Positions 33,701 through 41,704 of a stretch of 64,000 nt of DNA are shown here, in pieces. Position 1 is the stretch's first letter, and the number at the start of each line of letters is the position of its first letter. The stretch spans positions 1,631,525-1,695,524 of the forward strand of contig CAIIXF020000004.1 of assembly GCA_903813345.2 (NCBI GenBank). Direction: 5' to 3'. The position numbers and the translations under genes were made by a program. This stretch comes from Owenia fusiformis. Lineage: Eukaryota > Annelida > Polychaeta > Sabellida > Oweniidae. Under the pieces are notes generated by a model. The model did not search any database and was not told the DNA's origin. It saw nothing but the letters and a program-made list of their open reading frames with translations.

Positions 33701-33896
33701 CAAACCTCCTTTGGGCTCGCAACATGAAGGGAATGATAGTGGGTTATACCATGCGGATAAAAAAAATATGAGGGATGCCAAGAATTTGGCGAAGTCAATG
33801 TGTGAGTGTAGTGATATCAAATTGGCAAGCCCTAAGGACTGTAGTCCTCCTCTTTCGACAGGCCATGCTATTGAAGTGACATGTTCAAAACCTTAA
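9640..33896 (+). CDS. CILP-like secreted extracellular matrix protein, four-exon model
   Basis: Model: join(9640-9703, 18856-19347, 28087-28254, 31489-33896), 3132 bp, 1043 residues. Every intron is phase 1 with GT..AG ends, and the joined codons are CTC, GTT and GTA. Order of parts: signal peptide (residues 1-21), a CILP C-terminal module (22-185), a thrombospondin type 1 repeat (186-241), a cysteine-rich segment, the CILP middle region, a furin-type site RQKR at about 580, and a second C-terminal module (about 860-1040). CILP proteins are secreted matrix glycoproteins cleaved by furin-like proteases, so the conserved site fits. The last exon and the TSP1 exon are secure. The link to exon 1 over long introns, and inclusion of the 18.9 kb exon, rest on phase and reading frame only. 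Skipping that exon keeps frame and gives 879 residues. Confidence 0.65.
9812..10045. repeat. Copy of the GTTACGAAAACGG foldback family
   Basis: GCGAGTTACGAAAACGGATC and a closing CACTTAAGTTACGTAAA frame this copy. The reverse complement appears at 17105-17364, and more distant relatives lie at 41221-41704 and 61950-62203. It lies in intron 1 of the CILP-like gene. Confidence 0.5.
10397..10578. mobile_element. MITE with CAGGCCCGTAGCCA ends and TA target duplication
   Basis: Termini CAGGCCCGTAGCCA and TGGCTACGGGCCTG are perfect inverted copies, flanked by TA on each side (10395-10396 and 10579-10580). The 182-bp body contains a TTTTTCACCATTCTGAGCAC core that recurs, more or less decayed, at 664-843, 41866-41990 and 58723-58848. 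Confidence 0.8.
10579..12104. other. Intron 1 sequence with a CCGATTTTCTCC array and a small hairpin
   Basis: 10865-11065 holds about ten loosely spaced copies of a CCCGATTTTCTCC motif alternating with GTAAACTCCCGATT, a degenerate short tandem array. Its left flank (AATTCGAAAACGTATTTA) recurs inverted near 13890. 11761-11838 is a hairpin with TTAGACCTAGCC and GGCTAGGTCTAA arms, related to the palindromic MITE at 51828-51955. I see nothing coding in the remainder. Confidence 0.45.
12113..12813. mobile_element. hAT-type non-autonomous element with 8-bp target duplication
   Basis: The element starts TAGAGGTGTCAAG and ends TTGACACCACTA. It is flanked on both sides by the identical octamer ATTGCGAC (12105-12112 and 12814-12821). 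Eight-base duplications and ends of this form are typical of hAT transposons. Subterminal ACCGGTTTACC and GGTTAACC motifs are repeated near each end. The interior contains two ~130 bp units (CCCGCGCTTAC ... AACATCCAATCAGCAAC) that are expanded in the second copy at 15958-17032. No transposase is present. Confidence 0.85.
12822..14115. other. Intron 1 sequence, no gene seen
   Basis: I see no exon-like open frame with splice sites here. A GTTTAACGACGTTGAAC stretch near 13290 recurs inverted near 51560, and 13880-13930 mirrors 10820-10850, so parts are old repeats. Confidence 0.35.
14118..14332. mobile_element. MITE with GGGGAGAGTGGGGTAAGA ends and TA target duplication
   Basis: Left end GGGGAGAGTGGGGTAAGACG and right end CGTCTTACCCCGCTCTCCCC are inverted copies. 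Each end also repeats the motif once more internally (CGCGGGGTGAGATGGAACG and its complement). TA flanks both sides (14116-14117 and 14333-14334), pointing to the Tc1/mariner superfamily. The 215-bp body has no coding capacity. Confidence 0.85.
14459..15674. mobile_element. Foldback element with TTCACACCAACGGCG ends
   Basis: GCTACGTTCACACCAACGG at 14621 is mirrored by GTTGGTGTGAACATAGC ending near 15672, and AATGCCACGCTTTAAAT lies inside each arm. A second left terminus (GCTACATTCACACCAACGG) occurs at 14461, so the left arm is duplicated or two copies abut. The arms are dense with degenerate AAAGCGTNACAAAGC motifs. A 62-codon frame (15013-15201) starts at the centre, MAEQQDPGIPDRPDHDLFEE; I do not recognise it. 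Confidence 0.7.
15958..17032. mobile_element. Second copy of the TAGAGGTGTCAA hAT element, with expanded internal array
   Basis: From TTTATGGGTGGTTAGTTGAC to AATTGACACCACTA it matches the element at 12113-12813, but it lacks about the first 60 bp, including the left terminus. The ~130 bp internal unit (AACATCCAATCAGCAAC ... CACACATGTGATAGGTCCG) is present about four times at 16090-16625 instead of twice. Confidence 0.75.
17105..17364. repeat. Inverted copy of the GTTACGAAAACGG foldback family
   Basis: GTTTACGTAACTTTAGTGAG at the left and GTTACGAAAACGGATCCG followed by TTTACGTAACTCGC at the right match 9812-10045 in reverse complement. The frame that runs through it is not a gene. Confidence 0.5.
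17577..17798. repeat. 222-bp direct repeat, first copy
   Basis: From AGGTGTGAGGTTCCATATCC to GTTTACTACGCGT, repeated at 18511-18732 with the same length and only about ten differences. The 712 bp between the copies show no gene, and no clear primer-binding site or polypurine tract. Confidence 0.8.
18511..18732. repeat. 222-bp direct repeat, second copy
   Basis: Same orientation and length as 17577-17798. It ends about 120 bp before the acceptor of the exon at 18856. The pair could be the long terminal repeats of a miniature retrotransposon, but the copies do not start TG or end CA. A simple segmental duplication is equally possible. Confidence 0.8.
18856..19347 (+). CDS. Exon 2 of CILP-like gene: extra copy of the CILP C-terminal module
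   Basis: An uninterrupted 492-bp frame between the acceptor TTTCATTAG and the donor GTAAAA. Both boundaries are phase 1, so it is a symmetric cassette. Its product aligns along most of its length with the end of the last exon: WYIKVRVLV, DESVVRAT, YGIREDTTS, TVCLEFKE, LVEIDVQ, then a cysteine pair CECS, and it closes at VTITC exactly where the other copy closes at IEVTC. It lies between the signal-peptide exon and the TSP1 exon on the same strand. It could be an expressed duplicated domain or a decaying fragment of a lost paralogue; the lack of stops or frameshifts favours the first. Confidence 0.6.
19369..20985. mobile_element. CACTGTG-ended element, left-side fragment
   Basis: It starts CACTGTGGCGCTAGTCGAC and matches the left half of the element at 29205-31017, as well as the reverse complement of 24900-26460, through about 20985 (ending in CTGTATCTCACC ... 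ATGGAGCGG). The opposite end is not found, so this is a fragment or a deleted copy. It begins only 22 bp past the donor of the exon at 18856-19347. Confidence 0.6.
20986..22058. repeat. Degenerate ~110 bp tandem units
   Basis: Units containing GCCATTATTGAAATATTGA, then TATCTT ... AATGATAGCAT, then a TTTTCAGGGTCAATGAATAA-like tail, recur at about 21130, 21240 and 21930, with partial ones between. No gene is seen. Confidence 0.45.
22060..22168. repeat. 110-bp palindromic segment with a 20-bp inverted repeat
   Basis: TTCAGGATATTGGGATTATC near 22063 is exactly mirrored by GATAATCCCAATATCCTGAA ending at about 22168. Between them lies TCTGCCCGAGGGCCGTAGG. A related ATATCTGCCCG motif lies near 23704, past the LINE. 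It may be one end of an element now split by the LINE. Confidence 0.6.
22205..23349 (-). mobile_element. 5'-truncated LINE with 11-bp target duplication
   Basis: A poly(A) tail (read as T at 22204-22213) marks the 3' end of a minus-strand non-LTR retrotransposon. CCTATACCAAT occurs immediately on both sides (22194-22204 and 23350-23360), a target-site duplication that fixes both ends. The body is a ~240 bp 3' UTR plus the C-terminal part of a reverse transcriptase ORF, so reverse transcription stopped early. Confidence 0.9.
22451..23349 (-). pseudogene. C-terminal part of non-LTR retrotransposon reverse transcriptase
   Basis: About 299 open codons read from the truncation junction to a stop at 22451. 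ILYNTFIMPHFDYCDVIYNK with a following LQALERLHYRAACLVSG is the thumb region of LINE polymerases. The tail has a Cys-Cys-His-Cys arrangement (CKCGVPLTTLHFLLNC). The catalytic YADD region and the endonuclease are missing, so it cannot move itself. There is no internal stop, which suggests a fairly recent insertion. The apparent GTG start is only the 5' truncation point. Confidence 0.88.
23449..23685 (-). CDS. Unrecognised 78-codon open frame
   Basis: MEGRKYICPLRHNRRSHIVS opens a basic, aromatic-rich frame that ends before the LINE insertion. The amino-acid composition looks more protein-like than the surrounding noise, but I recognise no domain and see no splice context. Since the LINE landed in this unit, it may be part of the older element that starts at the 22060 palindrome. 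Confidence 0.2.
   Translation of the reverse strand: MEGRKYICPLRHNRRSHIVSFLQHSHNYCKWQWRKTDNRHLFDDLKKGRSIRILVNNQRFENINVDVHLKNRKFQPQP
23733..24095. other. Intron sequence, nothing recognised
   Basis: AT-rich sequence without a convincing exon or repeat end, up to the CACTATGG terminus at 24096. Confidence 0.3.
24597..24842 (+). CDS. Acidic-tailed open frame inside the CACTATG element
   Basis: 81 codons. The stretch HTVNLK ... IEIRYNKQVNSEPKTHQPT followed by an acidic tail (LDSDDEQSTDGPS) has a protein-level counterpart in the element at 29205-31017 on the other strand, where most differences keep the frame. This suggests the family once encoded a protein with this C terminus. I cannot identify it. 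An upstream frame (EEFRIDRLDPSTGKFYDRR) overlaps in another phase and may be a preceding exon or a frameshifted part. Confidence 0.3.
   Translation: MTEEKIYGFIPHTVNLKCPNDDEENIEIRYNKQVNSEPKTHQPTVLPKDQVPEPLTSLDSDDEQSTDGPSVNLDDFVSSAE
25980..26293 (+). mobile_element. tRNA-derived SINE
   Basis: The head resembles a tRNA with Pol III boxes: an A box in TGGCTCAGAGGCAGAGT (25991 on) and a B box in GGCTTCGATTCCCGG (26034-26048). An unrelated body and an (ATA)n tail at 26277-26293 follow. Comparison with the inverse arm at about 19570 shows that this block interrupts an otherwise collinear element, which confirms it as an insertion. Frames on the minus strand here are incidental. Confidence 0.8.
26820..27235 (-). 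pseudogene. Mariner transposase remnant
   Basis: Minus-strand fragments in shifting frames carry family hallmarks. From 27235 downward these are FWAADNP, KVTVWCAIL, EDGIPVTVNSER, and then WTPYSPDPNPCDYFLWGCLK, the conserved C-terminal block of mariner transposases. Stops and frameshifts separate them and the middle catalytic region is lost. An upstream piece (VNKQNI) lies past the nested insertion at about 27720. It is inactive. Confidence 0.85.
27236..27705. mobile_element. TIR element nested in the mariner
   Basis: TTTTCTCGCATATAAGCCC at the left and GGGCGTATATGCGAGAAAA at the right are inverted copies. GGCCCATGGGCGTATAAG-type motifs recur through the ~470 bp. It splits the mariner frame between VNKQNI and FWAADNP, so it is younger than the mariner. 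Confidence 0.75.
28087..28254 (+). CDS. Exon 3 of CILP-like gene: thrombospondin type 1 repeat
   Basis: Acceptor TATTAG and donor GTAAGT bound a 168-bp exon, phase 1 at both ends. The product CQYGSWSKWNNVTECSVTCG shows the WSxW and CSVTCGGG signatures, then GIMTKERTR and four more conserved positions ending CNNSSCPL. Symmetric phase-1 TSP1 exons are typical of modular matrix proteins, and vertebrate CILP also has a TSP1 repeat ahead of its main body. Confidence 0.93.
28255..29204. other. Intron 3, first part, nothing recognised
   Basis: Unique-looking AT-rich sequence between the TSP1 exon and the CACTGTG element. I see no exon or element end. Confidence 0.4.
29970..30558. mobile_element. 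TAGCCTTGCCCAAGTC element nested in the CACTGTG element
   Basis: TAGCCTTGCCCAAGTC and GACTTGGGCAAGGCTA form the ends. TGAAACGTG and TGAAACTTG flank it, an 8-9 bp target duplication with one mismatch. The related copy at 24.7 kb has the empty site within its reading frame, which confirms the insertion. The duplication length suits hAT or Mutator-like elements. Confidence 0.8.
30559..30774 (-). pseudogene. Broken reading frame of the CACTGTG element
   Basis: The minus-strand frame NYVFIANTVNLKNG ... VEIRYANEVNSEQKTHRPT matches the frame at 24597-24842. It is cut by the nested insertion at 30558; the acidic tail resumes at about 29960 downward. The sequence before NYVF (TDGWTNGRT-like) is a low-complexity repeat and is probably not coding. 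Confidence 0.45.
31018..31488. other. End of intron 3 before the last CILP-like exon
   Basis: The open frame of the last exon extends upstream to an ATG at 31281, but this stretch lacks CILP similarity. A polypyrimidine tract ending TTTAATTTCAG at 31478-31488 gives a phase-1 acceptor exactly where similarity begins. I therefore treat it as intron. Confidence 0.6.
31489..33896 (+). CDS. Last exon of CILP-like gene: main body, furin site and C-terminal module
   Basis: A single 2.4 kb exon, stop TAA at 33894-33896. It opens with a cysteine-rich segment (CTSLPETY to CCGCIICNK), then a beta-rich carboxypeptidase-regulatory-like stretch (VTFYGRVFG ... FTGFTGNFHFKVPQG), a long region ending KADFIDLTKDPPVQLYTFNE, and the furin-type site RQKR near 32502-32513. 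After that come the CILP second-half segments (VGNAILNDSYWVNFDNE; AWTPSTDLTV), a cysteine cluster (CRFNCRTRV ... CALC), and the C-terminal module with LYGIRE, CLEYKSSG, LVEIDVQ and AKSMCECS. In vertebrate CILP the furin cut releases this C-terminal half. No canonical AATAAA is visible before the repeat that starts at 34025. Confidence 0.93.
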
Positions 33897-35216
33897 TAGC
33901 CTTAGTGAAGTTAATGCTATACAAAATAGTCTATTGGAAAATTTAGGCACGGGTTTGGGGAAAATGCTTACGGATTTGGGTTAAAAAGCCATTATAGGCG
34001 TGTTTTTGTCATTAGAAAAATTTTGCAACTCACTTAATAGCATCCCAATTGAAAAAAGCCCATGGAGAATCATCTCCAATTATCACCTAACTTACTATTG
34101 ATAATTAGTTGAAAGTTAGGTGTAAAAATTCACATGCAAATGAGCTAACTATCTTAACTTAATTAACGCTTAATTTGCAACTTAATTAACGATTAACTAC
34201 CATCAATATGCAAATGAGCTGATTTACGTAAATTAATGAAAGTTAGTCGTAAGTTTGATGTTAGTTAATCTCTAATTATCACATAACTTACTATTGATAA
34301 TTAGTTGAAAGTTAGGTTTAAGTCAGATTTGTGACTTCTCAAAAATGACTCGCTTCTTTTTTGCTTCCCTTCACCCTGAGATTTTTGCTTCATCTTGAAC
34401 TATTTTGTGACGGAATATTCATCTTAATTAGGATCTTTCAGAACAGACAACATTGAACTTGAACTATCGAAATTTCACAGCAAGAGGAGGGAAAACCCCA
34501 TGATTCAATTGATGACATACGATTTTCTCCTTCGCGCACCTCCTTTTGTCGAAAACGTACCCTCAATCTTGGTTTTCAAAGTTTTCAAATTGACCTAGTT
34601 TTAAACCAATCAACGATCGACTCGCTAAACCAATCAGCGACGATGTCATCTCAATACAGATTTACATTATATCATCTTTGAACCCTGGGGTTTCTCCCCC
34701 TCTTTTTCAAAGCTATTCTATTTTGCAAATTTTAAAGATTCATGAAAAGCATGTGAAAACATCATTATTGCCATCAACAACTAAAATCAAAACACAAACA
34801 TTAGACTATAATGTTACATAATAAGGCCGTAACAGATATAATCAAAAATATGTTTTGAAATGTCTTTGATCTAACAATCATTATTTAGAAGAGCACATTT
34901 GGATGACTTGTGAAATATAGGTAACCCATGTTAGTACCTAAATTGCATTCTAGGATTAATATTATATGATCTGATTCAAATTCATAAAAATTAATTGTGA
35001 ATAAGATTTAACATACATTGTATTCATGTTCTACATACCCTTATACACCTTTCCATAAAGTCGGCAAAAAATCGATAAATGGGCGGGGCAACCTGTCAAT
35101 CATTATAGCAGTGACGTCACTCGCGGACTTTTTTGAATGATTTACTCATCTAATTTGGCACTTGACACAGTGATCATTGAGGTACGCACGGGGATAAATC
35201 TTGTTAACTATACAAA

Positions 35217-35970
35217 ATGGTGAGTTACATTTTATACTTATCTTTTCTTTATAATATCAAGGGTCTCACTTGTATTGTTTTATTTCAAAACAATCCATTC
35301 AAATCACCTATCAGATGCAAATAAGTCCTGATTGATTGAAATTTTCCTCTCCGAGATTTCAGTCTTTCAAAACTGCCATCCAGTCTAAGCTTAGGCTAGA
35401 CTACTGATGATAGAAGTGTTCATCAACAAACAACTATTCCTGTTGTATTTTCACTACCTTTCATAAGCAAACAGCATCAAATACTAGCCAATATCTTTGA
35501 ATGAGAATATTGCACATCTTGTGTTGTATTTAGGTTAGAGGTTGTCGTTCACAGCGGGGTTCAAAGTTCAACTTTAGTTCACCGGCAAGCTGGCTAACAA
35601 GTCATGCTGACATACAAGATTTACTGTAATCCCTTTTACTTTTCTCAATGTTTATTTTAGCAATTTAAAATTTTTATCGATCTAATTTGAATTCATTTAT
35701 TGTGGCAGTCAACATTAGGCCTATTAGGATATAAATCTGTCATATAAAACATCGTTCCACGGATGTTGAAAACAAACTGTTTTTTAGGATTCTATGAAAG
35801 AACAAACGTTATGTGACTGTGAAAAACTGACCACCTCAGATGTGGATGGGTCCACATTTGATGGGCCCATCAATAAACTGAAAAAGACAGAATGTATTAA
35901 GTGGCTGTTGGCTGTTGTGACGAAATATAAAACCTCACCACAAGGATACGTTAGCGTCGCTTCGTGTTAA
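35217..35970 (+). CDS. Small two-exon reading frame inside the inverted-repeat element
   Basis: ATG at 35217-35219 is followed at once by the donor GTGAGT. The acceptor TTTTTTAG at 35780-35787 opens a 61-codon exon (35788-35970) in the right phase, giving M then DSMKEQTLCDCEKLTTSDVD and on to INKLKKTECIKWLLAVVTKY. The LKKTECIKWL part resembles the first helix of SAP-type DNA-binding motifs (L-x-K-x-E-L-I-x-W-L), which are frequent in transposon proteins. That resemblance is weak. The frame stops soon after, so it is either a truncated transposon protein or only the first exons of a longer one. Confidence 0.35.
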
Positions 35971-38137
35971 AGTGTGCGCCCGACCTGGCTACGTATATAA
36001 CAGAGTTTATACTGGCGGATTAGACTAGTTCATTTTTTATATGTGTGTGAAAGCTTTCTCTTATTTGCGTTTTTTTCGTTTAGTTCGGTCTTGTTATAAT
36101 TGCCGAGGTCATATAACCGGGATAAAACAATGATTATCGTTGACTGCGCACACACAAAACATTTACGTCGAATGAACAGTGTTATTAAAAATAACAAGCT
36201 TTAGAATACAAAGCCCAGTAGTGTGATAATAAGCTGTACACTTACCACTGCTGCATGTACATATTAGGGCTCACAAAGAGTGGATAGGGAGGTTGTGTTT
36301 GTCACTTTTAAATTTTACATTTCAAAATTGCCATTTTACATGTCATAATTTCTTGGTTTCATTCGTTTAGCCGATCATAACATTGTAAAACAATAAATCG
36401 TTTGTTTACGTATAATCAATTTTGTTCAGTTTTGATTAGTTGTCAGAATGAAGTTACAGTTAGTTCATCTGAATCCATTTTTCAAAACAAAAATCATATT
36501 TTCTTCACTTCAAAATACTTCAGTGAGATGAATGCTCGGAATTGTCGTTTGCAATAACTTATTGTCGTATTCGTTCTTTTATCTACTCGATAGAAGCATT
36601 TAGTCGTACATTTGATGCCAGGTCACCTTCTCGCGTACCTCTTGGGGAGCCCCACATTTGTGTCTGTACTCATGGAAGTAAATTCTTCGGTGTAGCAGAG
36701 AGCCACAAACTTTCAACAGGTTCGAAATGGCCAATTTCTCTCATATATACTCATATTTTATTTATAATTATCACCTACAAAGTATTGCTAATAACTATAT
36801 GTAATTTCAATAAGGAAACTTATCTGGCTACATGTAAATTCAATATCAACACTAGATGTTCGCTCAACACGTCCTGGCTTACCTTGTGATGACAAACCCT
36901 GGGTTTTCGCTATTTATAGTTTATCAACGCCTAGACGCATGCGCATTTTATAGTTTAACAGGCACTTTAAACTGCAACAGACCAAGGAAAAACAAACCAT
37001 CCCAGACTGTAACTAGCCACTTTTGTTTCATCCCCTCTTGAATTTGGACATATGTTACATATTTGCCCATAGCGACAGTGTTACCATGGCTGTTGCACTT
37101 TGGAACTATGCAATGTGTGTGGATAATTTTTTTAGAGTCCCGACTCTTATTTTGAAATCTAGTGACATGGTACCTGTGGTAAGCTTGTGGGCCAAATCCA
37201 ATCTCAGCCTGGAAAAAATAAATCATTTTTCATCGTTTATATTCATTGATAAAAATCCAACAAACATAAACACGATTTACAGTAGATGTTTTCGGTTTGG
37301 GCAAAGAAAAATAAAACTAGATGCCGGAGCCATAATAAACGGATCATCATATTCATTGATAAAATATGGTTCAATAAAAATAGCAAGATTTACAGTAGTA
37401 GGTTTATGAGTAAGAGCGAAGACCCCATAAACTCATAGGCTTTGGCTAGGATGAAGATGGCTTTGGGATGATCAATAAACATGCATAAGTGTCAAATTGT
37501 AGATAGTATTTGAGCTTATTATTAATCACAGCTTTTAATAATACTTGTAAAAACGTACGACAACTAGACAAAATGGAATTGTATTTCAAAATATTACAAT
37601 AAACATTGCACAATCTCTGCAGGATATTCGGATCTGTCATAAGGGGTCTTATGAGAAAAGGCAAAATGGCTTAACATTTTTGAGAATTGCCGGTATACAG
37701 GTATATATGGACATATAAATGAGAACTCTGTTTGAATATTTAGTTGGAATATACCTATTAAATGACATTGGTACATGGGAGTTTGATTATTCATAGAATA
37801 TAATGATAACTTACCATGATCAGCAGAATATAAGTGACACTGAAACCGGCACTGAAAAAGGTAAGTCTGTTATGTACTTTCAGATTTTGATTTTCCCGCT
37901 GTACTATGCAGGACAAGACTCCGCGAGTGACGTCACTGCTGTATTCAGCGGCCTTATGAATATTCATGACGTGACTTTATGGAAAGGTGTATAATAACGT
38001 TGACCAAATTTCATGGTAGTATACACACCATTCACGTTGTGGTGTAATTTTATGAGAAATATCTCTCACATGTTTTCTTTTTCCACCATCTTGAAATTAA
38101 ATTTAGGGGGTTTGTATTTCATGGGCCTAATTTACGA

Positions 38138-38426
38138 CTAATTATCATTATAATCATCCTATATGTTAACTATCAACCAATAATCTACTTCAGAACAAAA
38201 ACGTTTGAATTTACCTCTTACTATCACCCTCAAACATTTCATATCTTAATTATCAACTAAAAATCATAAATCAGCATTATTACTAATTATCATTATAATC
38301 ATCCTATATGTTAACTATCAACCAATAATCTACTTCAGAACAAAAACGTTTTAATTTACCACTTACTATCACCCTCAAACATTTCATATCTTAATTATCA
38401 ACTAAAAATCATAAATCAGCATTATT
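38138..38426. repeat. Two head-to-tail 145-bp units
   Basis: CTAATTATCATTATAATCAT through ATCATAAATCAGCATTATTA is present twice, at 38138-38282 and 38283-38426, nearly identical, in the right arm of the 34025-38768 element. The left arm has no matching duplication, so it arose after the arms. Confidence 0.85.
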
Positions 38427-38562
38427 GTACTGATAGTTAGGCCATAATTATCATTGATTTAATTAACGCTTAACTTTAATTCCAATTGCCAGCAGAATTG
38501 TTGATAATTAGTTGTAAATTAGTTGGTAATAAGTTGGTAATTAGTTTTATTTTTCAATTGGG

Positions 38563-38752
38563 ATGTTTATTATTCCTGTATAACGTAAAACTTTTGAAGC
38601 GTTTGATTACGTCATCATTCATTGCGCAGCTCTATGCGGCCATAAGTGCGATATTCTTACGTATAGACGACGGTTTATAAGAATAGTCACACTCATGGAC
38701 TTATAGAGCTGCGCAATAAATGATGACGTAATCAAACGGGAATTATAAACAT
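38563..38752. mobile_element. Foldback MITE inserted in the right arm
   Basis: CGTTTGATTACGTCATCATT with GCGCAGCTCTAT in each arm and ATAAAC at the edges. The opposite arm of the host element reads straight through GGGATGCTA (inverse of 34038-34049), so it shows the empty site and implies a 2-3 bp duplication (AT or ATG). Confidence 0.8.
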
Positions 38753-38768
38753 GCTATAAGTGAGTTGC

Positions 38769-39120
38769 GGAATCTATCTAATTTCAAATGTATTCAAGTT
38801 ACAGTATATGGACGATAGGTGTTTCAATGTTAGTCACCTTGTTTCAATGGTAACTCTGCGCCTTTTCTGCTCTTGTCCATAGTTTCCCGTTATTTTTTAT
38901 TCATAATTTACAGAATAGAATGTTGAGTCAAAAGTCAAAAAGAAGTCAAAAAGTTTGGGACCTCAATTATTTTCTTGGCCCACCCTGGGGGGAGGGGCGG
39001 GCCCCATGGGCCTCTGGATCCGTCAGTGGTATGCGTCAAAGACAATTTTGTGTTTGTTCTCTAGATCTGATTCTGCCTTTAATTTCAAAACATTTAATGT
39101 TCATGTTTGAGTATTTATTT
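38769..39120. other. Spacer, nothing recognised
   Basis: Sequence between two elements, without an exon-like frame. A GC-rich patch (GGGGGGAGGGGCGGGCCCC) lies near 38988. Confidence 0.35.
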
Positions 39121-39785
39121 CTAACACCTCAGTCACATTTGTCGTACAGAGGCCGTGCGTCGACCGCAGATCAATTAAATCAGTAAATTTCTGCGGCGAG
39201 CGTTTAAAATCTATGCTCGCCCTGCGATCTCCGTACGGCGTATCCAGTTTTTTACAGGCCGCAAGGTAGCCGTAGAAATTATAACTCGGAGTTATAACAT
39301 TTGTTCATTTCTGCGGTCCCCGTAGAAATCAACAGGCCGTTGCCAGACCGCAGAAGGTCCAACGGTGGCCGCCCGTCGGGTTTGCCGTTTACTTGCGTCT
39401 GCTGTAGGGTTTGGTGGGTAATGTACCTTTGGAAACAGTTTTTATGTCAGTTTTCGGTCATATATTTGCTGTAAACACAACACAATATGTAAACTGTTTG
39501 ATGGAAGGTCACTGATGCCACAGCAACTTATATTTCACTTGCACTTTTTATTTGATACTATATCCTAACACTACAAACAACATTTTATAAATTGTACTGA
39601 TGTATATAAAAGAAAAAAAGTTAACGTTAATCAACAGAAATTCAAAACTCGCCGTGTGGCTGCCGTAGGAAATGTGACTGCAAAAGTATTCGACCGCAGA
39701 AATTCCACGGCGAGCGTAGAAATGTTACTGACCGCAGAAATGATAGACCGCACGGTCGCCGTATGAAATGTGACTGGGGTGTTAG
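39121..39785. mobile_element. TIR element with CTAACACC(C/T)CAGTCACAT ends
   Basis: CTAACACCTCAGTCACATTT and AAATGTGACTGGGGTGTTAG are inverted ends. ATTT flanks both sides (39117-39120 and 39786-39789), a likely 4-bp duplication. The body is dense with GACCGCAGA and TTTCTGCGG motifs in both orientations near the ends. It is the empty-site reference for the second copy at 39815-45051. Confidence 0.8.
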
Positions 39786-41220
39786 ATTTAGGTCGCACGC
39801 ATTGATGCTGCAAGTTACACCCCAGTCACATTTGTCGTACGGAGGCTGTGCGTCGACCGCAGATCAATTAAATCAGTGAATTTCTGCGGCGAGCGTGGAA
39901 AAACTACGCTCGCCTTGCTGTCACCGTACGGCGTATCAAGCTTTTTACAGGCCACAGGGTAGCCGTAGAAATTATAACTCGGAGTTATAATATTTGTTCG
40001 TTTCTGCGGTCCCCGTAGAAATCAACAGGATGTTGCCAGACCGCAGAAAGGTCCAACGGTGGCTTCACGTCGGATTTGCCATTGAATGGCGTCTGCTGTA
40101 GTAGGTCAGCAGCTGAGCAAAATATCTTGGGGTTATTTTGAGCTTGGGTTCTTTGTCCTAGCCCCGGCAACGAATGTGAAAATTGGCCCTATAGGTGGCG
40201 CTCCCTAAAGTTTAACACAAAATTTATAATCAATTATTATATTCATAACTGAAACACAAGGACACCTCTTTTAGCTTATATTGATCAATGGTACATTGTG
40301 TAAAAATGATAGTTTAAAGAGAAATAACTGATTAACCCCCTAAAACGCCCCCAGTTTAAAAGGGAGTATTTATGTTATCTTCCATAACTTTTGTTTTATT
40401 CAAGATTTGGGCTTGAAAATATTCCTGAATATGCACAACTATGTCCATGGGAGACTAGTAATTCTATGCCCATAGCTTTATCACTTTTTAAGAAAAAAAT
40501 AAAACATATTTGCAAATAATTCAGTTTCATTTCATTTTCAGATATACTATCATCTACACTTTTTTATTTATTTTTTCACTTCTTAATCACTATGTATATG
40601 TTTATATTTTTCTTTCATTGCTAGACCAACATGAAACAGAATGCAGTTCTTATAAAATAAATAGTAATAAAATGAAATTTAAGGAGAAATAACTTACTTA
40701 CCCCCTAAAACATCCCCTATTTTAAAGGGATACAAGATTTGAGCTTGAAAATATTATTGAATATGCACACCTATGTTTTTGGCAGACTGTAGTAATCCTA
40801 TGCCTATATAGCTTTATCACTTTTTAAGAAAAAAGTATTTGCATGTAACTCGATTTCATATCATTTTCAGATATACATGTACAGGGCGTTCAATAAGTAT
40901 TGCTTATTATGCTACAACTTTTGTTATCTTGACTTTTTTCTTCATGAAACGTTCACAACATAAGGAACATACTAGTATATCTGACATTATTTTATTAAAA
41001 TTTCCCGACATTCAACTAAATTTTGGCAAAGTTATGGTTACTATGGTAACCAGTGTCAAGGGTATGCGGGGCAACCTTGAGGGTTTACATGGTGAATCAT
41101 TGTTATACATGTACATCAAATAATCACCTTTTGATGAATAAAAGCGTTTGATATGGTCAAATTTTGATGTTGTCAGTTTGTATTATGTTTTAACTAACAA
41201 AGAGCTATGACTTCACAATG

Positions 41221-41704
41221 TGCATAGTGCACTGGTGATCCACTCGATTACGCTGGTTACCAAAACGGTTCGTTTCGGTAACAAAATGTCGGAACATCGA
41301 AGGTACGATTTTTCTTTTTTCCTTATTTCACATGTTGTAGGCAGAATTCACACGACATTTTTGACACAAACATGTATCAGTATCATATGTTTAAGAAAAT
41401 GTACATATTTGCGAACAAATAGTTCAGAAGACAACAGAATCGTCGATTTAATTCCTCAATAAAGTTACACAAACGGTTTGTGTTAAAAGTGCAGATCTTA
41501 ACTGTTTTTCTGAGCTATTTTTTTCGCAAACATGTACATTTTCTAAAACATATGATACTGATAAAACGTCATGAAGATTCTGCCTACAACACGTAAAATA
41601 AGGAAAAAAAGAAAAATCGTACCTTCGACGTTCCGACATGTTGTTACCGAAACGAACCCTTTCGGTAACAAGAGTAATCGAGCGGATCACCAGTGTAGTG
41701 CATC
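41221..41704. mobile_element. Palindromic foldback of the GTTACGAAAACGG family
   Basis: Two ~240 bp halves are inverse copies about a centre near 41470. The outer ends read CACTGGTGATCCACTCGATT and its inverse, followed by GGTTACCAAAACGGTTCGTT. Frames on either strand simply mirror each other. Confidence 0.8.

Larger units (their letters stand above)
34025..38768. mobile_element. 4.7 kb inverted-repeat element
   Basis: GCAACTCACTTAATAGCATC at the left and GCTATAAGTGAGTTGC at the right are the ends, followed inward by CCCAATTG on both sides. Arms rich in TAATTATCACCTAACTTAC-type sequence (34080-34330) mirror 38430-38560. A second inverted pair around GCAGTGACGTCACTCGCGGA (35030-35140) mirrors 37900-38000. 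The interior contains a small spliced-looking frame (35217-35970). Open frames at 36542 and 37023 have no recognisable content. There is no target duplication that I can assert. Confidence 0.65.

Noticed and set aside
36542-37409. Open frames of 115 and 128 codons inside the 34025-38768 element
   Set aside because: No recognisable motif, low-complexity hydrophobic composition, no splice context; most likely chance.
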